This document shows, in pieces, positions 1 through 7,125 of a stretch of 63,097 nucleotides of DNA. Under the pieces are notes generated by a model. That model worked only from the letters and a program-made list of their open reading frames with translations. It was not told where the DNA came from and did not search any database. This stretch comes from RGIG8767 sp964386235 (GTDB lineage: Bacteria; Bacillota; Clostridia; Lachnospirales; Lachnospiraceae), in NCBI GenBank assembly GCA_964386235.1, contig CAYLSH010000002.1, positions 1-63,097 of the forward strand. The letters are read 5' to 3'. The position numbers were made by a program, and so were the translations under genes. The first letter of the stretch is position 1. Each line of letters opens with the position of its first letter.

Positions 1-51
1 AGCATCTGCCTTACAAGCAGAGGGTCATAGGTTCGAGCCCTATAGGTCCCA
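1..51 (+). tRNA. tRNA-Val (UAC), 3' part only
   Basis: The window opens inside a tRNA. The anticodon loop CTTACAA gives anticodon UAC (valine), followed by a variable loop, the T-arm GTTCGAGCC and the acceptor strand AGGTCCC with discriminator A. No CCA is encoded. The 5' half lies outside the window. It is followed 23 bases later by tRNA-Leu, so the two belong to one tRNA cluster. Confidence 0.9.
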
Positions 52-74
52 CTATCCGAAGTTTATTCGGATAA

Positions 75-158
75 GCAGGTGTGGCGGAATAGGCAGACGC
101 AAGGGACTTAAAATCCCTCGGGAGCAATCCCGTGCCGGTTCAAGTCCGGCCACCTGCA
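75..158 (+). tRNA. tRNA-Leu (UAA)
   Basis: The acceptor strands GCAGGTG and CACCTGC pair perfectly, the anticodon stem AGGGA/TCCCT encloses loop CTTAAAA with anticodon UAA, and a long variable arm (CGGGAGCAATCCCG) marks a class II tRNA. The T-arm is GCCGGTTCAAGTCCGGC. The last 21 bases are part of a 23-bp sequence repeated at 4287-4309, so the 3' end served as the attachment site of an integrated element. The gene stays intact because the element restored its 3' end. Confidence 0.97.
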
Positions 159-160
159 GT
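138..160 (+). repeat. attL: 23-bp direct repeat at tRNA-Leu 3' end
   Basis: These 23 bases (T-arm and acceptor end of tRNA-Leu plus GT) recur without mismatch at 4287-4309. A perfect duplication of a tRNA 3' end bracketing a tyrosine recombinase gene is the usual footprint of site-specific integration. Identity breaks immediately outside on both sides. Confidence 0.92.
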
Positions 161-170
161 ATTTTATGAG

Positions 171-210
171 TGCGAGAAATCGGTAGAAATACCGTATTTC
201 TCGCATTTTT
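171..210 (+). terminator. Hairpin terminator inside attL side
   Basis: TGCGAGAAAT pairs with ATTTCTCGCA (196-205), continued inward by CGGTA-GAAA-TACCG with one bulged T, then TTTTT. It can end tRNA transcripts now that the element separates the tRNAs from their own terminator at 4315-4349. Confidence 0.8.
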
Positions 211-274
211 CATTTGTGGGTGTGTTTGTAGATTGTGTGTAAAATTTTTACACTTTTTTACACTCTCTTAGATA

Positions 275-1345
275 CTAAACATTCAGAGTCTTTTCAAACT
301 CGTTGCGTTTCTGCTCGTCAGAGTACCGGGAGTGGCAGTAATGCGTGATAAATGTCTTAACATCCCGGTGTCCTGCCCATTCCATGGCATCCTTTAGGTT
401 GATGTTAGGATTATCCGCAATCTTGGTCAGAGCCGTCTTCCTAGCCTTGTGGTTGCCTTTCTTGGAAATGCCTATCTCTTTGCAGTATCGCTCATAATGA
501 CTGTCGATAGAGTTGGCAGTGATACGATGATTCCGGTACATAAAGATATAGTCCTCGGCTTCGCAACTGTAACCGTTTCGCAAACTCTGCGGCTGCCAAT
601 TCCTTAAGCTTCTTTTCCTCGTCCTCAATAAAAACTTCCTGCTCCGCTTCCTTGGGAATGACCGGTGTAAACAGAGAAGAATTGATTTTGAACTCTGCAA
701 AGTGATTGCAAGGCAGTTCCCCAAGCTCCACAAGGTATTCCAAACTCTGTCGGATAATGATTGCCATGTTGTAATACTGCTTCTTGTTGAGCTTCCCGGT
801 AATAATCTTGTTCCTTGCCCAATTCTTCAACTCCAAGGTGGTAAATTCCACTACCGGGCGGTCTACATGGGGTCATTCTCATAATACCGCTTCCACTCGC
901 CGTCAATGTGATTCATGTAGCCGGAATTGTTGGTGTCCTGCCATTTGTAGGCAAACCACTCCGGGTACAGAGTACGCAAGGTAATCTTCTTGCGTTTGTT
1001 GGACTGCTCCTGCTCCTCATAGTAGGCAACAATAACGGCTTCTAAATCTTCCCATTTCCGCTTAGCAATCGGTTTCATCTTCCGGGGATGTGTTTCATCT
1101 GGCAGGAAAGAGTGCCACCGTCTGTCTGACTCATAATATTTAGTTGTAAATTGCTCCATGTGCTTCTTAATGATGTTTTCACGTTGTTTCTTTGTCATAT
1201 TCTCATTATCTGCCGGAGCACTGACTTGTGAGTACATCATACCTTCGGAAAGAACTTCTTTCAAGCAGTTTTTGATTATTTCCGGGGAAGAGGTGTATTG
1301 TGCCGGAATAAAGCACTCCTGCACGATAGGTCTAACTATTTCCAT
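275..1345 (-). pseudogene. Tyrosine recombinase (integrase), broken
   Basis: The reading frame starts at ATG 1345 with an AAAGGAG site and runs to a stop at 863 (frame ends ENDPM). A one-base frame change continues as DRPVVEFTTLEL and again changes frame near 560-600 into the C-terminal catalytic part. That part keeps an HxxR-like box (HKARKT), the box AGHRDVKTFITHY with the nucleophilic tyrosine, and a natural end. The sequence jumps from EFAKR to NGYSC, so the block that normally carries the first catalytic arginine (typically LGLRIGEL-like) is missing. With one frameshift, a second frame change and a deletion in the catalytic core, the protein cannot be functional. It was the recombinase that used the tRNA-Leu 3' end. 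Confidence 0.85.
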
Positions 1346-1778
1346 AATGCTCAATTCTCCTTTCTAATCGCAATTTCTTTTTTGCTTTGTTGTATCGATT
1401 GCGAAGCTGATTTTTGCCGGCATTTAAGTCCTTTTCCATCTTGCTGATACTGTCATAATAGCCTTCGTCAATTAGCTTCATTAAGAGTTCGTCTGTCAGT
1501 TCTTTTCCTAGATAAAGAACAGGCTTTCGCTTGCGTCCCGGTTTTTGAAGAGTCTTTTTTTCAAGATAGGAAATCCGCTTGGTAAGTTCTACAACTGTCT
1601 GTGTCAGTTCCGCTATTGCCTTGTCTTTCCTAAAGTTGCTTTCAATGAGGGAAAGAATTGCTTTTGCGGTAACGTGTTCGCCGTTTAGGCAATTTAGAAG
1701 CTCCTGCTCCGAATAATACTTGTGTGATTGTGTAGCCGGATTCTGTTGACTGGTCTGTTTTTCTTTGGTAATTTCCAT
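1332..1778 (-). CDS. Small element protein upstream of integrase
   Basis: 148 residues from ATG 1778, which has AAAGGAG twelve bases upstream; a TTG at 1787 is too close to that site. The stop overlaps the integrase start by 14 bases, implying translational coupling. Residues about 50-80 look like a short coiled coil (IAELTQTVVELTKRISYLEKK), followed by a basic stretch (GRKRK) and a C-terminal basic helical region (NRYNKAKKKLRLERR). I do not recognise a named family. Position and charge suggest a DNA-binding accessory protein of integration or excision, but that is inference. The frame is intact although its partner is broken. Confidence 0.7.
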   Translation of the reverse strand: MEITKEKQTSQQNPATQSHKYYSEQELLNCLNGEHVTAKAILSLIESNFRKDKAIAELTQTVVELTKRISYLEKKTLQKPGRKRKPVLYLGKELTDELLMKLIDEGYYDSISKMEKDLNAGKNQLRNRYNKAKKKLRLERRIEHYGNS

Positions 1779-1787
1779 GGTAATCAA

Positions 1788-2335
1788 GCTCTCCTTTTGA
1801 GTTACCGAATTTTGCGGTAATAAATTTAAGTTAATTTGTTGAATATGTTTTTTGATTCAAAATCAATTGAAAACGTATGAAATTTGCCTTTACAGAAAAA
1901 TATCTGTGGCAGAAGCAGTAATAAATGAAAAGTAAACAAAAGGTTTACCAAGTTACTTTTGCAATAAAAAAACGGCAAGACAAATCGGAAGCGGAATGCT
2001 TCTTAAATTGTCTTGCTGTTTCAAGGCACTGCCATTTTGGTTGTGTTATTATTGGTATCGGTGGAATATTAGAATGGCTTTAGAGACAAAATTATAAACT
2101 TTTTATAAAGTGAATTTTGGAAAAAAATCCGGAAAATTGAGTGAAATGAGAAAAAATAAAATTGATGACATTTAACAGACTAGTTGGAAAAGTGAGATTA
2201 TTGATGATTTAGTGAAAGGGGAGCATTTTTAGTAACGTGAAATTGACTAGTTAATTAACGTGATGACGTAGTTTTTTTTAAATGTGCATTGTTTTTGCTT
2301 CATAGAAGAATACAAAAATATTATTGCATTTCTTT
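1788..2335. other. Gene-poor AT-rich stretch with one leftward terminator
   Basis: No convincing reading frame or RNA gene. At 1964-2021 AAACGGCAAGACAA pairs with TTGTCTTGCTGTTT, with a nested GAAGC/GCTTC, and the minus strand ends in a run of seven T, so this is a leftward terminator for a transcript that no longer has a recognisable gene. AACGTGA occurs twice (around 2233 and 2258). The stretch looks like the site of genes lost from the element. Confidence 0.5.
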
Positions 2336-2370
2336 TTGCAATAGAGTATGATTAGTTATACTAATCATAC
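2336..2370 (+). promoter_or_regulatory. Promoter and palindromic operator of the AbrB gene
   Basis: TTGCAA (2336-2341), 17 bases, TACTAA (2359-2364) forms a plausible promoter. It is overlapped by a perfect inverted repeat of ten bases each side: GTATGATTAG, spacer TTATA, CTAATCATAC (2346-2370). A dimer bound here would cover the -10 region, and the adjacent small DNA-binding protein is the obvious candidate for autoregulation. Direct binding is inferred. Confidence 0.6.
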
Positions 2371-2384
2371 AAAGAGGGATTGCT

Positions 2385-2600
2385 ATGGAATTTCCGGATG
2401 GTAAATATGCGTGGATGGTAAAAATCGGAGAAAAGGGACAGTTTGTGATTCCGAAGGAAGCAAGAGAGATGTTTGATTTACAGCCAGGGAATGAGATATT
2501 AGTATTAGGTGATGCTAAACGAGGTATTGCGATTTTACCAAAGGCCATGCAGCGAGAATATATTGCAAAAATCTTTTCTGAGATGGAAAGCGAGGAATAG
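2385..2600 (+). CDS. AbrB/SpoVT-type swapped-hairpin DNA-binding protein
   Basis: 71 residues; ATG 2385 follows AGAGGG with good spacing. The segment IGEKGQFVIPKEAREMFDLQPGNE... has the standard AbrB/MazE/SpoVT pattern of beta strands with KGQ-IPK and LxPG. Such proteins bind DNA as dimers and act as transition-state regulators or as antitoxin-type repressors. A short acidic helical tail (REYIAKIFSEMESEE) follows the fold. Ten bases separate it from the glycosyltransferase gene, so they form one transcript. A toxin-partner role is unlikely because the next gene is an enzyme rather than a small toxin. Confidence 0.9.
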   Translation: MEFPDGKYAWMVKIGEKGQFVIPKEAREMFDLQPGNEILVLGDAKRGIAILPKAMQREYIAKIFSEMESEE

Positions 2601-2610
2601 GAGGAACAGA

Positions 2611-3813
2611 ATGAGTAAAATTGTTTTCTTTTGTATTCCTGCTCACGGACATACAAATCCGACATTGGGTGTTGTGCGGGAGTTGGTTAATAGGGGGCAT
2701 CATGTGTGGTATTATTCCTATAACGTCATGCGTGAGAAAATTGAGTCTGCAGGAGCAATTTTTATTTCCTGCGATGATTATGATATGGAGCAAAAGCTTA
2801 CACCGAAGGATGCCGCTCGCATAGGAAAGGATTTGGCATTTTCGACAAAGATATTGGTGGACACAACGCTGGCTCTTGATGACAAAGTGTGTGAGGACAT
2901 GGAGCGGATGAAACCGGATTGTATTGTGGCGGATTCTATGGCGGTATGGGGCAAGGCGGTTGCAATGAAGCTTGGCATTCCATTTGTATCTTCTACTACC
3001 ACCTTTGCATTTAACCAGCATTCTGCAAAAATCATGAAGCAGAGTATTGGCGAGCTTTTCAAAATGATATTTTCCATGCCGAAGATAAGCAAGGATATCA
3101 AACGCTTGCAAAACAAGGGATATCCTGTAAAGAGTGTTTTGGATATTATTCAGAATGATGACAAGACGCATACAGTAGTATATACTTCGCCGGAGTTTCA
3201 GCCGTGCTCCGAAACATTTTCGGACAAATATGCGTTTGTCGGTCCATCTATACGCCCTACTACGAGTGAGATTGAGAAGACAAAAGATAAGTTGGTATAC
3301 GTTTCGATGGGAACGGTTAATAATGACATGCTACCGTTGTATAAGCAATTTATTGGGGCATTTGCTAAGACAAATTATCAAGTAATTATGTCGGTGGGAG
3401 GTCAGGTGCCCATAGAGAAGTTCGGGAACGTACCGGAAAACATATCCGTTTATGAAAGTGTAGATCAGATTGCTGTGCTTGAAAAAGCAGATGTATTTTT
3501 CTCCCACTGCGGAATGAATAGTGTAAATGAAAGCTTGTATTTTGGTGTCCCGTTAATTATGTTACCGCAAACTGCAGAACAGAGCGGTGTTGCCGAACGG
3601 GTATTTCAACTTGGCGCAGGAATAAGACTGGAAGAGGTCAATGTAGAGTCCATTGTGGATTCGGTAAATAGTGTGCTTAATAATGATACCTATAGAAGAA
3701 ATGCACAAGCAATAGCGGATGGATTTAAGTGTTGCTCCGGTGCAAAAGGTGCTGCAGATAAGATTATGAGTGTTTGTAAAATATCTGTTGACAATAATAC
3801 GTATTCAGATTAG
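2611..3813 (+). CDS. MGT/UGT-like glycosyltransferase (GT1, GT-B fold)
   Basis: 400 residues from ATG 2611, with GGAGG seven bases upstream. The N-terminus IVFFCIPAHGHTNPTLGVVRELVNRGHHV is the acceptor-domain start of macrolide-type GT1 glycosyltransferases, and the C-terminal donor site is HCGMNSVNESLYFGVPLIMLP (His299), followed by AEQSGVA. Relatives transfer a sugar from a UDP donor to macrolides, lipids or other small hydrophobic acceptors in the cytoplasm; the acceptor cannot be read from sequence. It is the only enzymatic cargo left on the tRNA-Leu element. The promoter of the convergent small RNA (3788-3816) lies inside its last codons. Confidence 0.9.
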   Translation: MSKIVFFCIPAHGHTNPTLGVVRELVNRGHHVWYYSYNVMREKIESAGAIFISCDDYDMEQKLTPKDAARIGKDLAFSTKILVDTTLALDDKVCEDMERMKPDCIVADSMAVWGKAVAMKLGIPFVSSTTTFAFNQHSAKIMKQSIGELFKMIFSMPKISKDIKRLQNKGYPVKSVLDIIQNDDKTHTVVYTSPEFQPCSETFSDKYAFVGPSIRPTTSEIEKTKDKLVYVSMGTVNNDMLPLYKQFIGAFAKTNYQVIMSVGGQVPIEKFGNVPENISVYESVDQIAVLEKADVFFSHCGMNSVNESLYFGVPLIMLPQTAEQSGVAERVFQLGAGIRLEEVNVESIVDSVNSVLNNDTYRRNAQAIADGFKCCSGAKGAADKIMSVCKISVDNNTYSD

Positions 3814-3816
3814 TAT
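3788..3816 (+). promoter_or_regulatory. Near-consensus promoter for the convergent small RNA
   Basis: TTGACA (3788-3793), exactly 17 bases, TAGTAT (3811-3816), lying in the end of the glycosyltransferase gene. Transcription would begin near 3823 and meet the bidirectional terminator at 3871-3910. No protein-coding frame follows, which points to an RNA product. Confidence 0.65.
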
Positions 3817-3822
3817 AAAAGT

Positions 3823-3910
3823 AGGAAAGGGTACTACCGATAGACGGTTAGTCCACATAAAGATAGTTATAAAAATAACCGCTTAGTTTGCAGACCGGGC
3901 GGTTATTTTT
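3823..3910 (+). ncRNA. Putative antitoxin RNA (about 88 nt)
   Basis: Predicted from the promoter at 3788-3816 and the hairpin terminator at 3871-3910. It runs toward the small toxin gene and overlaps its 3' end. Its 5' part contains GGGTACTACC and GGTTAGTCC, near-copies of GGGTACTACC and GGTCAGTCC in the leader of the toxin mRNA. The copies have the same sense in both RNAs, so it would act by competing for leader half-stems (for example GGACTGTGACC) as well as by pairing over the shared terminator. Existence and function are inference from layout. Confidence 0.5.
3871..3910. terminator. Bidirectional terminator shared by toxin and antitoxin
   Basis: AAAAATAACCGC (3871-3882) pairs perfectly with GCGGTTATTTTT (3899-3910). 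T runs lie on both strands, so transcripts from either side can end here. The last codons of the 31-residue peptide gene lie inside the hairpin. Confidence 0.85.
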
Positions 3911-3998
3911 GTGATTTATTACTTCCGATTGAGTATCCAAGACCGAATGCAGTAAGTACAAGACTTATAACTGCAATCAGACCTTCTATTGTCATCAT
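3903..3998 (-). CDS. 31-residue hydrophobic peptide, holin-like toxin type
   Basis: ATG 3998 has GAGGG nine bases upstream. The peptide is MMTIEGLIAVISLVLTAFGL followed by GYSIGSNKSQK: a short N-terminus beginning with an acidic residue, one membrane helix, and a polar basic tail. This is the build of the small holin-like or Fst-like toxins of Firmicutes type I systems, which damage the membrane when expressed. A long leader precedes it (about 124 bases from the promoter at 4129-4157), containing two hairpins, and a convergent promoter lies opposite. It is far too short for standard gene callers. Family assignment is by pattern, and toxicity is not shown. Confidence 0.7.
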   Translation of the reverse strand: MMTIEGLIAVISLVLTAFGLGYSIGSNKSQK

Positions 3999-4060
3999 GG
4001 CAATCATCCCTCTTTCGTACAAATTTCCAAAGCAATAGAGCTACAAAGGATTTCTATATT

Positions 4061-4127
4061 AACAGAGGGTCACAGTCCCTCTGGAGAAGGACTGACCGCC
4101 TACCGTGAATGGTAGTACCCGTGAATG
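4061..4127 (-). promoter_or_regulatory. Structured leader of the small toxin mRNA
   Basis: On the minus strand GGTCAGTCC (4085-4093 region) can pair with GGGACTGTGACC about ten bases on, and CTACC pairs with GGTAG just upstream. Such folded leaders delay translation of type I toxins until processing. The GGGTACTACC and GGTCAGTCC pieces are echoed in the opposing RNA at 3829-3855. Confidence 0.5.
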
Positions 4128-4128
4128 T

Positions 4129-4157
4129 AGTGTAACAGAAGAAACTATAAAACACAA
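4129..4157 (-). promoter_or_regulatory. Promoter of the small toxin gene
   Basis: On the minus strand TTGTGT, 17 bases, TACACT. The predicted start near 4122 gives a leader of about 124 bases before ATG 3998, typical of type I toxin mRNAs. Confidence 0.55.
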
Positions 4158-4286
4158 TAGATAAAGAGAAGAAAAATAAACGAAATAACGATAACTATAA
4201 AAAGGGCTTTTACACTCCGTTTACACACCCCAAGTCAGCACTCCGGCAAGCTCCTTTCTATACGGGTTTGGGGGTGTCAGACCTGC

Positions 4287-4309
4287 GTTCAAGTCCGGCC
4301 ACCTGCAGT
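4287..4309 (+). repeat. attR: 23-bp copy of tRNA-Leu 3' end
   Basis: Identical over 23 bases to 138-160, but here preceded by unrelated sequence (GACCTGC) that is not part of a tRNA. It marks the right junction of the integrated element. Confidence 0.92.
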
Positions 4310-4314
4310 TACTT

Positions 4315-4349
4315 AAAAAAGAAACGTTGTAATCCAACGTTTCTTTTTT
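4315..4349 (+). terminator. Original terminator of the tRNA cluster
   Basis: AAAAAAGAAACGTTG, loop TAATC, CAACGTTTCTTTTTT: a perfect hairpin with a T run directly after attR. Before integration it would have stood a few bases after tRNA-Leu. Confidence 0.85.
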
Positions 4350-4516
4350 ATTTAGTAATTTTTTGCTTGTACGCTTCTGCCTGGTGCGTTTTAGTATACT
4401 TCTTTATGGAAGCACTTTAATTTTTTATTAAAATTACTAATTTCCTATATCAATTTTTGTAGAATGTGATACATTTAATAGTGAAAGAGAAATGAACAGG
4501 ACTGAGGAAGAAAAAC

Positions 4517-5923
4517 ATGGTATTTAGTAGTTTCGCATTTTTATTTTATTTTTTTCCTGCTTTCTTTTTGCTATATTTTTTAACACCAAATTCGTTTAAG
4601 AATTTGGTGATTTTTATTGGTAGTCTGGTCTTTTATTTTTATGGAGTAATGGAGAATCCGGGCTATCTGGTTCTGATTCTGTTATCCGTTTTTGTGAATT
4701 TTTTTGTGTCGCAGGGAATGGATAAACGAAACAGGAGCAGCGTTCGCAAAAGATGGCTGTATGTCGGATTGATCTATGATTTTGGCATGCTCTTTTTATT
4801 TAAATATCTGGATTTTGTAATCTTGAATCTGAATCGCATGATCGGCTGGGTGGATCCTGCATATTCCCTGCCCTATGCCAATCTGGTTCTTCCTATTGGA
4901 ATCAGTTTTTATACTTTCCAGATCAGTTCCTATCTGGTGGATGTTTACCGTAAAAAAATACCGGTGGAGCGTTCCATACTAAGGTTGGGGACCTATTTAT
5001 GTATGTTTCCGCAACTGATTGCCGGTCCGATTATCACTTATTCACAGGTAAGGGATAGTCTGGCGGAACGAAAACACAGTTTGCACACTTGGGAAAATGG
5101 TATCCGAAAATTTACAGTTGGTCTTGCGCTAAAAGTGTTGATCGCCAATCGGGTAGGCGGACTTTGGACGCAGGTGGGGACGATTGGTTATGAAAGTATT
5201 TCCACACCACTTGCCTGGCTGGGGATCCTTGCGTTTTCTTTGCAGATTTATTTTGATTTTTATGGCTACTCACTGATGGCAAAAGGATTGGGGGAGATCA
5301 TGGGTTTTTCTTTCCCGGATAACTTTAAAGATCCTTATCTGGCAGGCTCAATGACGGAATTCTGGCGACGTTGGCATATTACACTTGGCAGTTGGTTTAA
5401 AGAATATGTGTACATTCCCCTTGGGGGCAACCGTAAGCATCCGTACCGGAATCTGCTGATCGTATGGCTGTTTACCGGACTTTGGCATGGAGCCGGATGG
5501 AATTATGTGTTATGGGGACTGTTTTGTTTTTTCCTTATCTTGATAGAAAAGGCAGGCATGAAAAAATGGCTGGACAAATTTCCGGCTTTGGGACATTGCT
5601 ATATGCTTTTAGCCATTCCCTTATCGTGGCTTTTGTTTGCCGTTACGGATATTGCACAGATCATTATTTATTTAGGAAGGTTATTTCCGTTTGCAGCCGG
5701 TGTACAGACGGCAGTTTTTGCAGGTGACTTTGTCAAATATCTGTCCTCCCATGCCGGATCTTTGACAGCTGCACTTTTGTGTTGCAGCGGATTGCCCAGG
5801 AAACTCTATATTAAAAACAAGGATTCGGTATGGATGACGTTGCTTTTAGTCATTATATTCTGGTTTTGCGTATATAGTATGTACATAGGATTGGATGATC
5901 CATTCCTATATTATCAATTTTAG
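4517..5923 (+). CDS. MBOAT family O-acyltransferase (AlgI/DltB-like)
   Basis: 468 residues, mostly membrane segments. ATG 4517 follows GAGGAAG. Typical MBOAT features are LPIGISFYTFQISSYLVDVYR near residue 130, the FWRRWHITLGSWFKEYVYIPLGGN block near residue 285, and the membrane histidine in TGLWHGAGWNYVLWG (His324). Relatives move acyl groups, usually acetyl or D-alanyl, across the membrane onto surface polymers. The next gene is an SGNH hydrolase-like protein, the partner arrangement known from alginate and peptidoglycan or teichoic-acid acylation systems. The polymer target is unknown; there is no dltA or dltC nearby, so D-alanylation is less likely than O-acetylation. Confidence 0.93.
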   Translation: MVFSSFAFLFYFFPAFFLLYFLTPNSFKNLVIFIGSLVFYFYGVMENPGYLVLILLSVFVNFFVSQGMDKRNRSSVRKRWLYVGLIYDFGMLFLFKYLDFVILNLNRMIGWVDPAYSLPYANLVLPIGISFYTFQISSYLVDVYRKKIPVERSILRLGTYLCMFPQLIAGPIITYSQVRDSLAERKHSLHTWENGIRKFTVGLALKVLIANRVGGLWTQVGTIGYESISTPLAWLGILAFSLQIYFDFYGYSLMAKGLGEIMGFSFPDNFKDPYLAGSMTEFWRRWHITLGSWFKEYVYIPLGGNRKHPYRNLLIVWLFTGLWHGAGWNYVLWGLFCFFLILIEKAGMKKWLDKFPALGHCYMLLAIPLSWLLFAVTDIAQIIIYLGRLFPFAAGVQTAVFAGDFVKYLSSHAGSLTAALLCCSGLPRKLYIKNKDSVWMTLLLVIIFWFCVYSMYIGLDDPFLYYQF

Positions 5924-6024
5924 AAGTGTGAAAATTTCGCACAAGAAAAAGCGTAAATGTTTTTTCCTAATTATTTAAGTCACGTAAAAGCTGTGACAAG
6001 GGATTTAGACGAGGATTGGTGGAA

Positions 6025-6969
6025 ATGCTAAAGAGTAGATTACGTGAGTACTCTTATACAATATTATTGAGTGTCAGTTTTGTGGTCGTAGCGGTAATCT
6101 GGCAATTTTGCGGACTGAAGGATCAGAAACCGGAGGAAGTCAGTCATTTTTTACAGGATGCAACGGATGATCTTTTTAGTTGGATTTTATTGGAGCAGTC
6201 CGTTGAAAATGTGTCCGCAGAAAACGTTGTTCCATCGGGAACGGATGATCTTTTGACAGAAGAAATGCTGCCACAACCGGGAGAAGTCCGGTTTGGAACA
6301 GTAGAGGAAGTTTTTACGCAACAGACGGTTTCTTCCAATGACATGAGCATGGATTCACAGACTTATTCAGTGGAGTATTATCATGCGGATCATCATTATT
6401 TTGATGATGCTTTGTTCATTGGGGACTCCAGGACTGTAGGACTGTATGAATATGGCGATCTGGGGAATGCGGAAGTGTTTGCCGATTCCGGTATGAGTAT
6501 CTATAAGGTGTCGGAGGGGGAATTTGCACTTCGAAATGGTGAAAAAATCACGTTGGATGAGGCACTTCAGAGTAGGGTATTTGGCAAAATCTACCTTATG
6601 CTTGGCATTAATGAACTGGGGTATGATTTTGATCAGACGGTAAAAAAATATGGAGAACTGCTTGCAAAGATTTCTTCTTTGCAGCCGGATTCCCTCCTTT
6701 TTGCGGAGGCGAATCTGCATATTACGAAAGAAAAATCAGATCAGTCAGATTTGTTCAATAATGAAAATATTGATCGTTTTAATGAGGCGGTCAGTTCCTT
6801 TGCAGATGGTCAGCGCATCTTTTATCTGGATGTGAATCCGATTTTTGATGACGAAGAGGGCTGCCTGAATAAAGACTACACAAGCGATGGTGCACACATC
6901 CTTGGCAAATATTATGGGGATTGGGCAGAATTCATCCTGCAAAATGCTGTGCGAGTGGTGGAGGAATGA
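6025..6969 (+). CDS. Membrane-anchored SGNH/GDSL hydrolase-like protein
   Basis: 314 residues from ATG 6025 (GAGG ten bases upstream); TTG 6016 and GTG 6019 are alternative starts. An N-terminal membrane anchor (residues about 10-30) is followed by an acidic linker and an SGNH fold outside the cell: FIGDSRTVG (Ser135), LGINELG, and SDGAHILG (Asp288, His291), so the catalytic triad is present. It pairs with the MBOAT gene 100 bases upstream: MBOAT brings the acyl group across the membrane, and the SGNH protein transfers it to, or removes it from, a surface polymer. Substrate unknown. Confidence 0.88.
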   Translation: MLKSRLREYSYTILLSVSFVVVAVIWQFCGLKDQKPEEVSHFLQDATDDLFSWILLEQSVENVSAENVVPSGTDDLLTEEMLPQPGEVRFGTVEEVFTQQTVSSNDMSMDSQTYSVEYYHADHHYFDDALFIGDSRTVGLYEYGDLGNAEVFADSGMSIYKVSEGEFALRNGEKITLDEALQSRVFGKIYLMLGINELGYDFDQTVKKYGELLAKISSLQPDSLLFAEANLHITKEKSDQSDLFNNENIDRFNEAVSSFADGQRIFYLDVNPIFDDEEGCLNKDYTSDGAHILGKYYGDWAEFILQNAVRVVEE

Positions 6970-6987
6970 AGGGGATTAGGAGACCTT

Positions 6988-7125
6988 ATGAAACAAAGAG
7001 AAGAATTATTATTTTATGATGCATATGCAGTGGAAAATTACCAACTGCCGGAGCGGAAAGAAAAAGGTAAGTGCTTATGGTATTTTACGGGAGTGTCATG
7101 GAGAAGAGAGAGGATGAAAACTTAG
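6988..7125 (+). CDS. Hypothetical 45-residue protein
   Basis: ATG 6988 is preceded by AGGAG with five bases spacing, starting 18 bases after the SGNH gene, so it could be the third gene of that operon. The product MKQREELLFYDAYAVENYQL... is charged, with no membrane segment, and ends WRRERMKT. No family recognised. It may be a truncated remnant, since non-coding repeats follow directly. The ribosome site is its main support. Confidence 0.4.
   Translation: MKQREELLFYDAYAVENYQLPERKEKGKCLWYFTGVSWRRERMKT

Larger units (their letters stand above)
138..4309. mobile_element. Decayed integrative element in tRNA-Leu
   Basis: About 4.15 kb bounded by 23-bp direct repeats. From left to right it holds a hairpin terminator, a broken tyrosine recombinase and its upstream partner (both leftward), a gene-poor AT-rich stretch, an AbrB-type regulator with a glycosyltransferase (rightward), and a small hydrophobic peptide gene with a convergent promoter. 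TTACAC motifs near both ends (about 250-270 and 4209-4227) resemble arm-type binding sites of an integrase. No replication, conjugation or phage structural gene remains, so it is a remnant or a cargo-only element that can no longer move by itself. Confidence 0.85.

Noticed and set aside
2385..2600. AbrB-type protein as antitoxin of a MazE-type pair
   Set aside because: The downstream gene is a 400-residue glycosyltransferase, not a small toxin such as MazF.
2515..3171. Open frame of about 218 codons on the minus strand
   Set aside because: It lies entirely opposite the glycosyltransferase gene, has no ribosome site and no recognisable family pattern.
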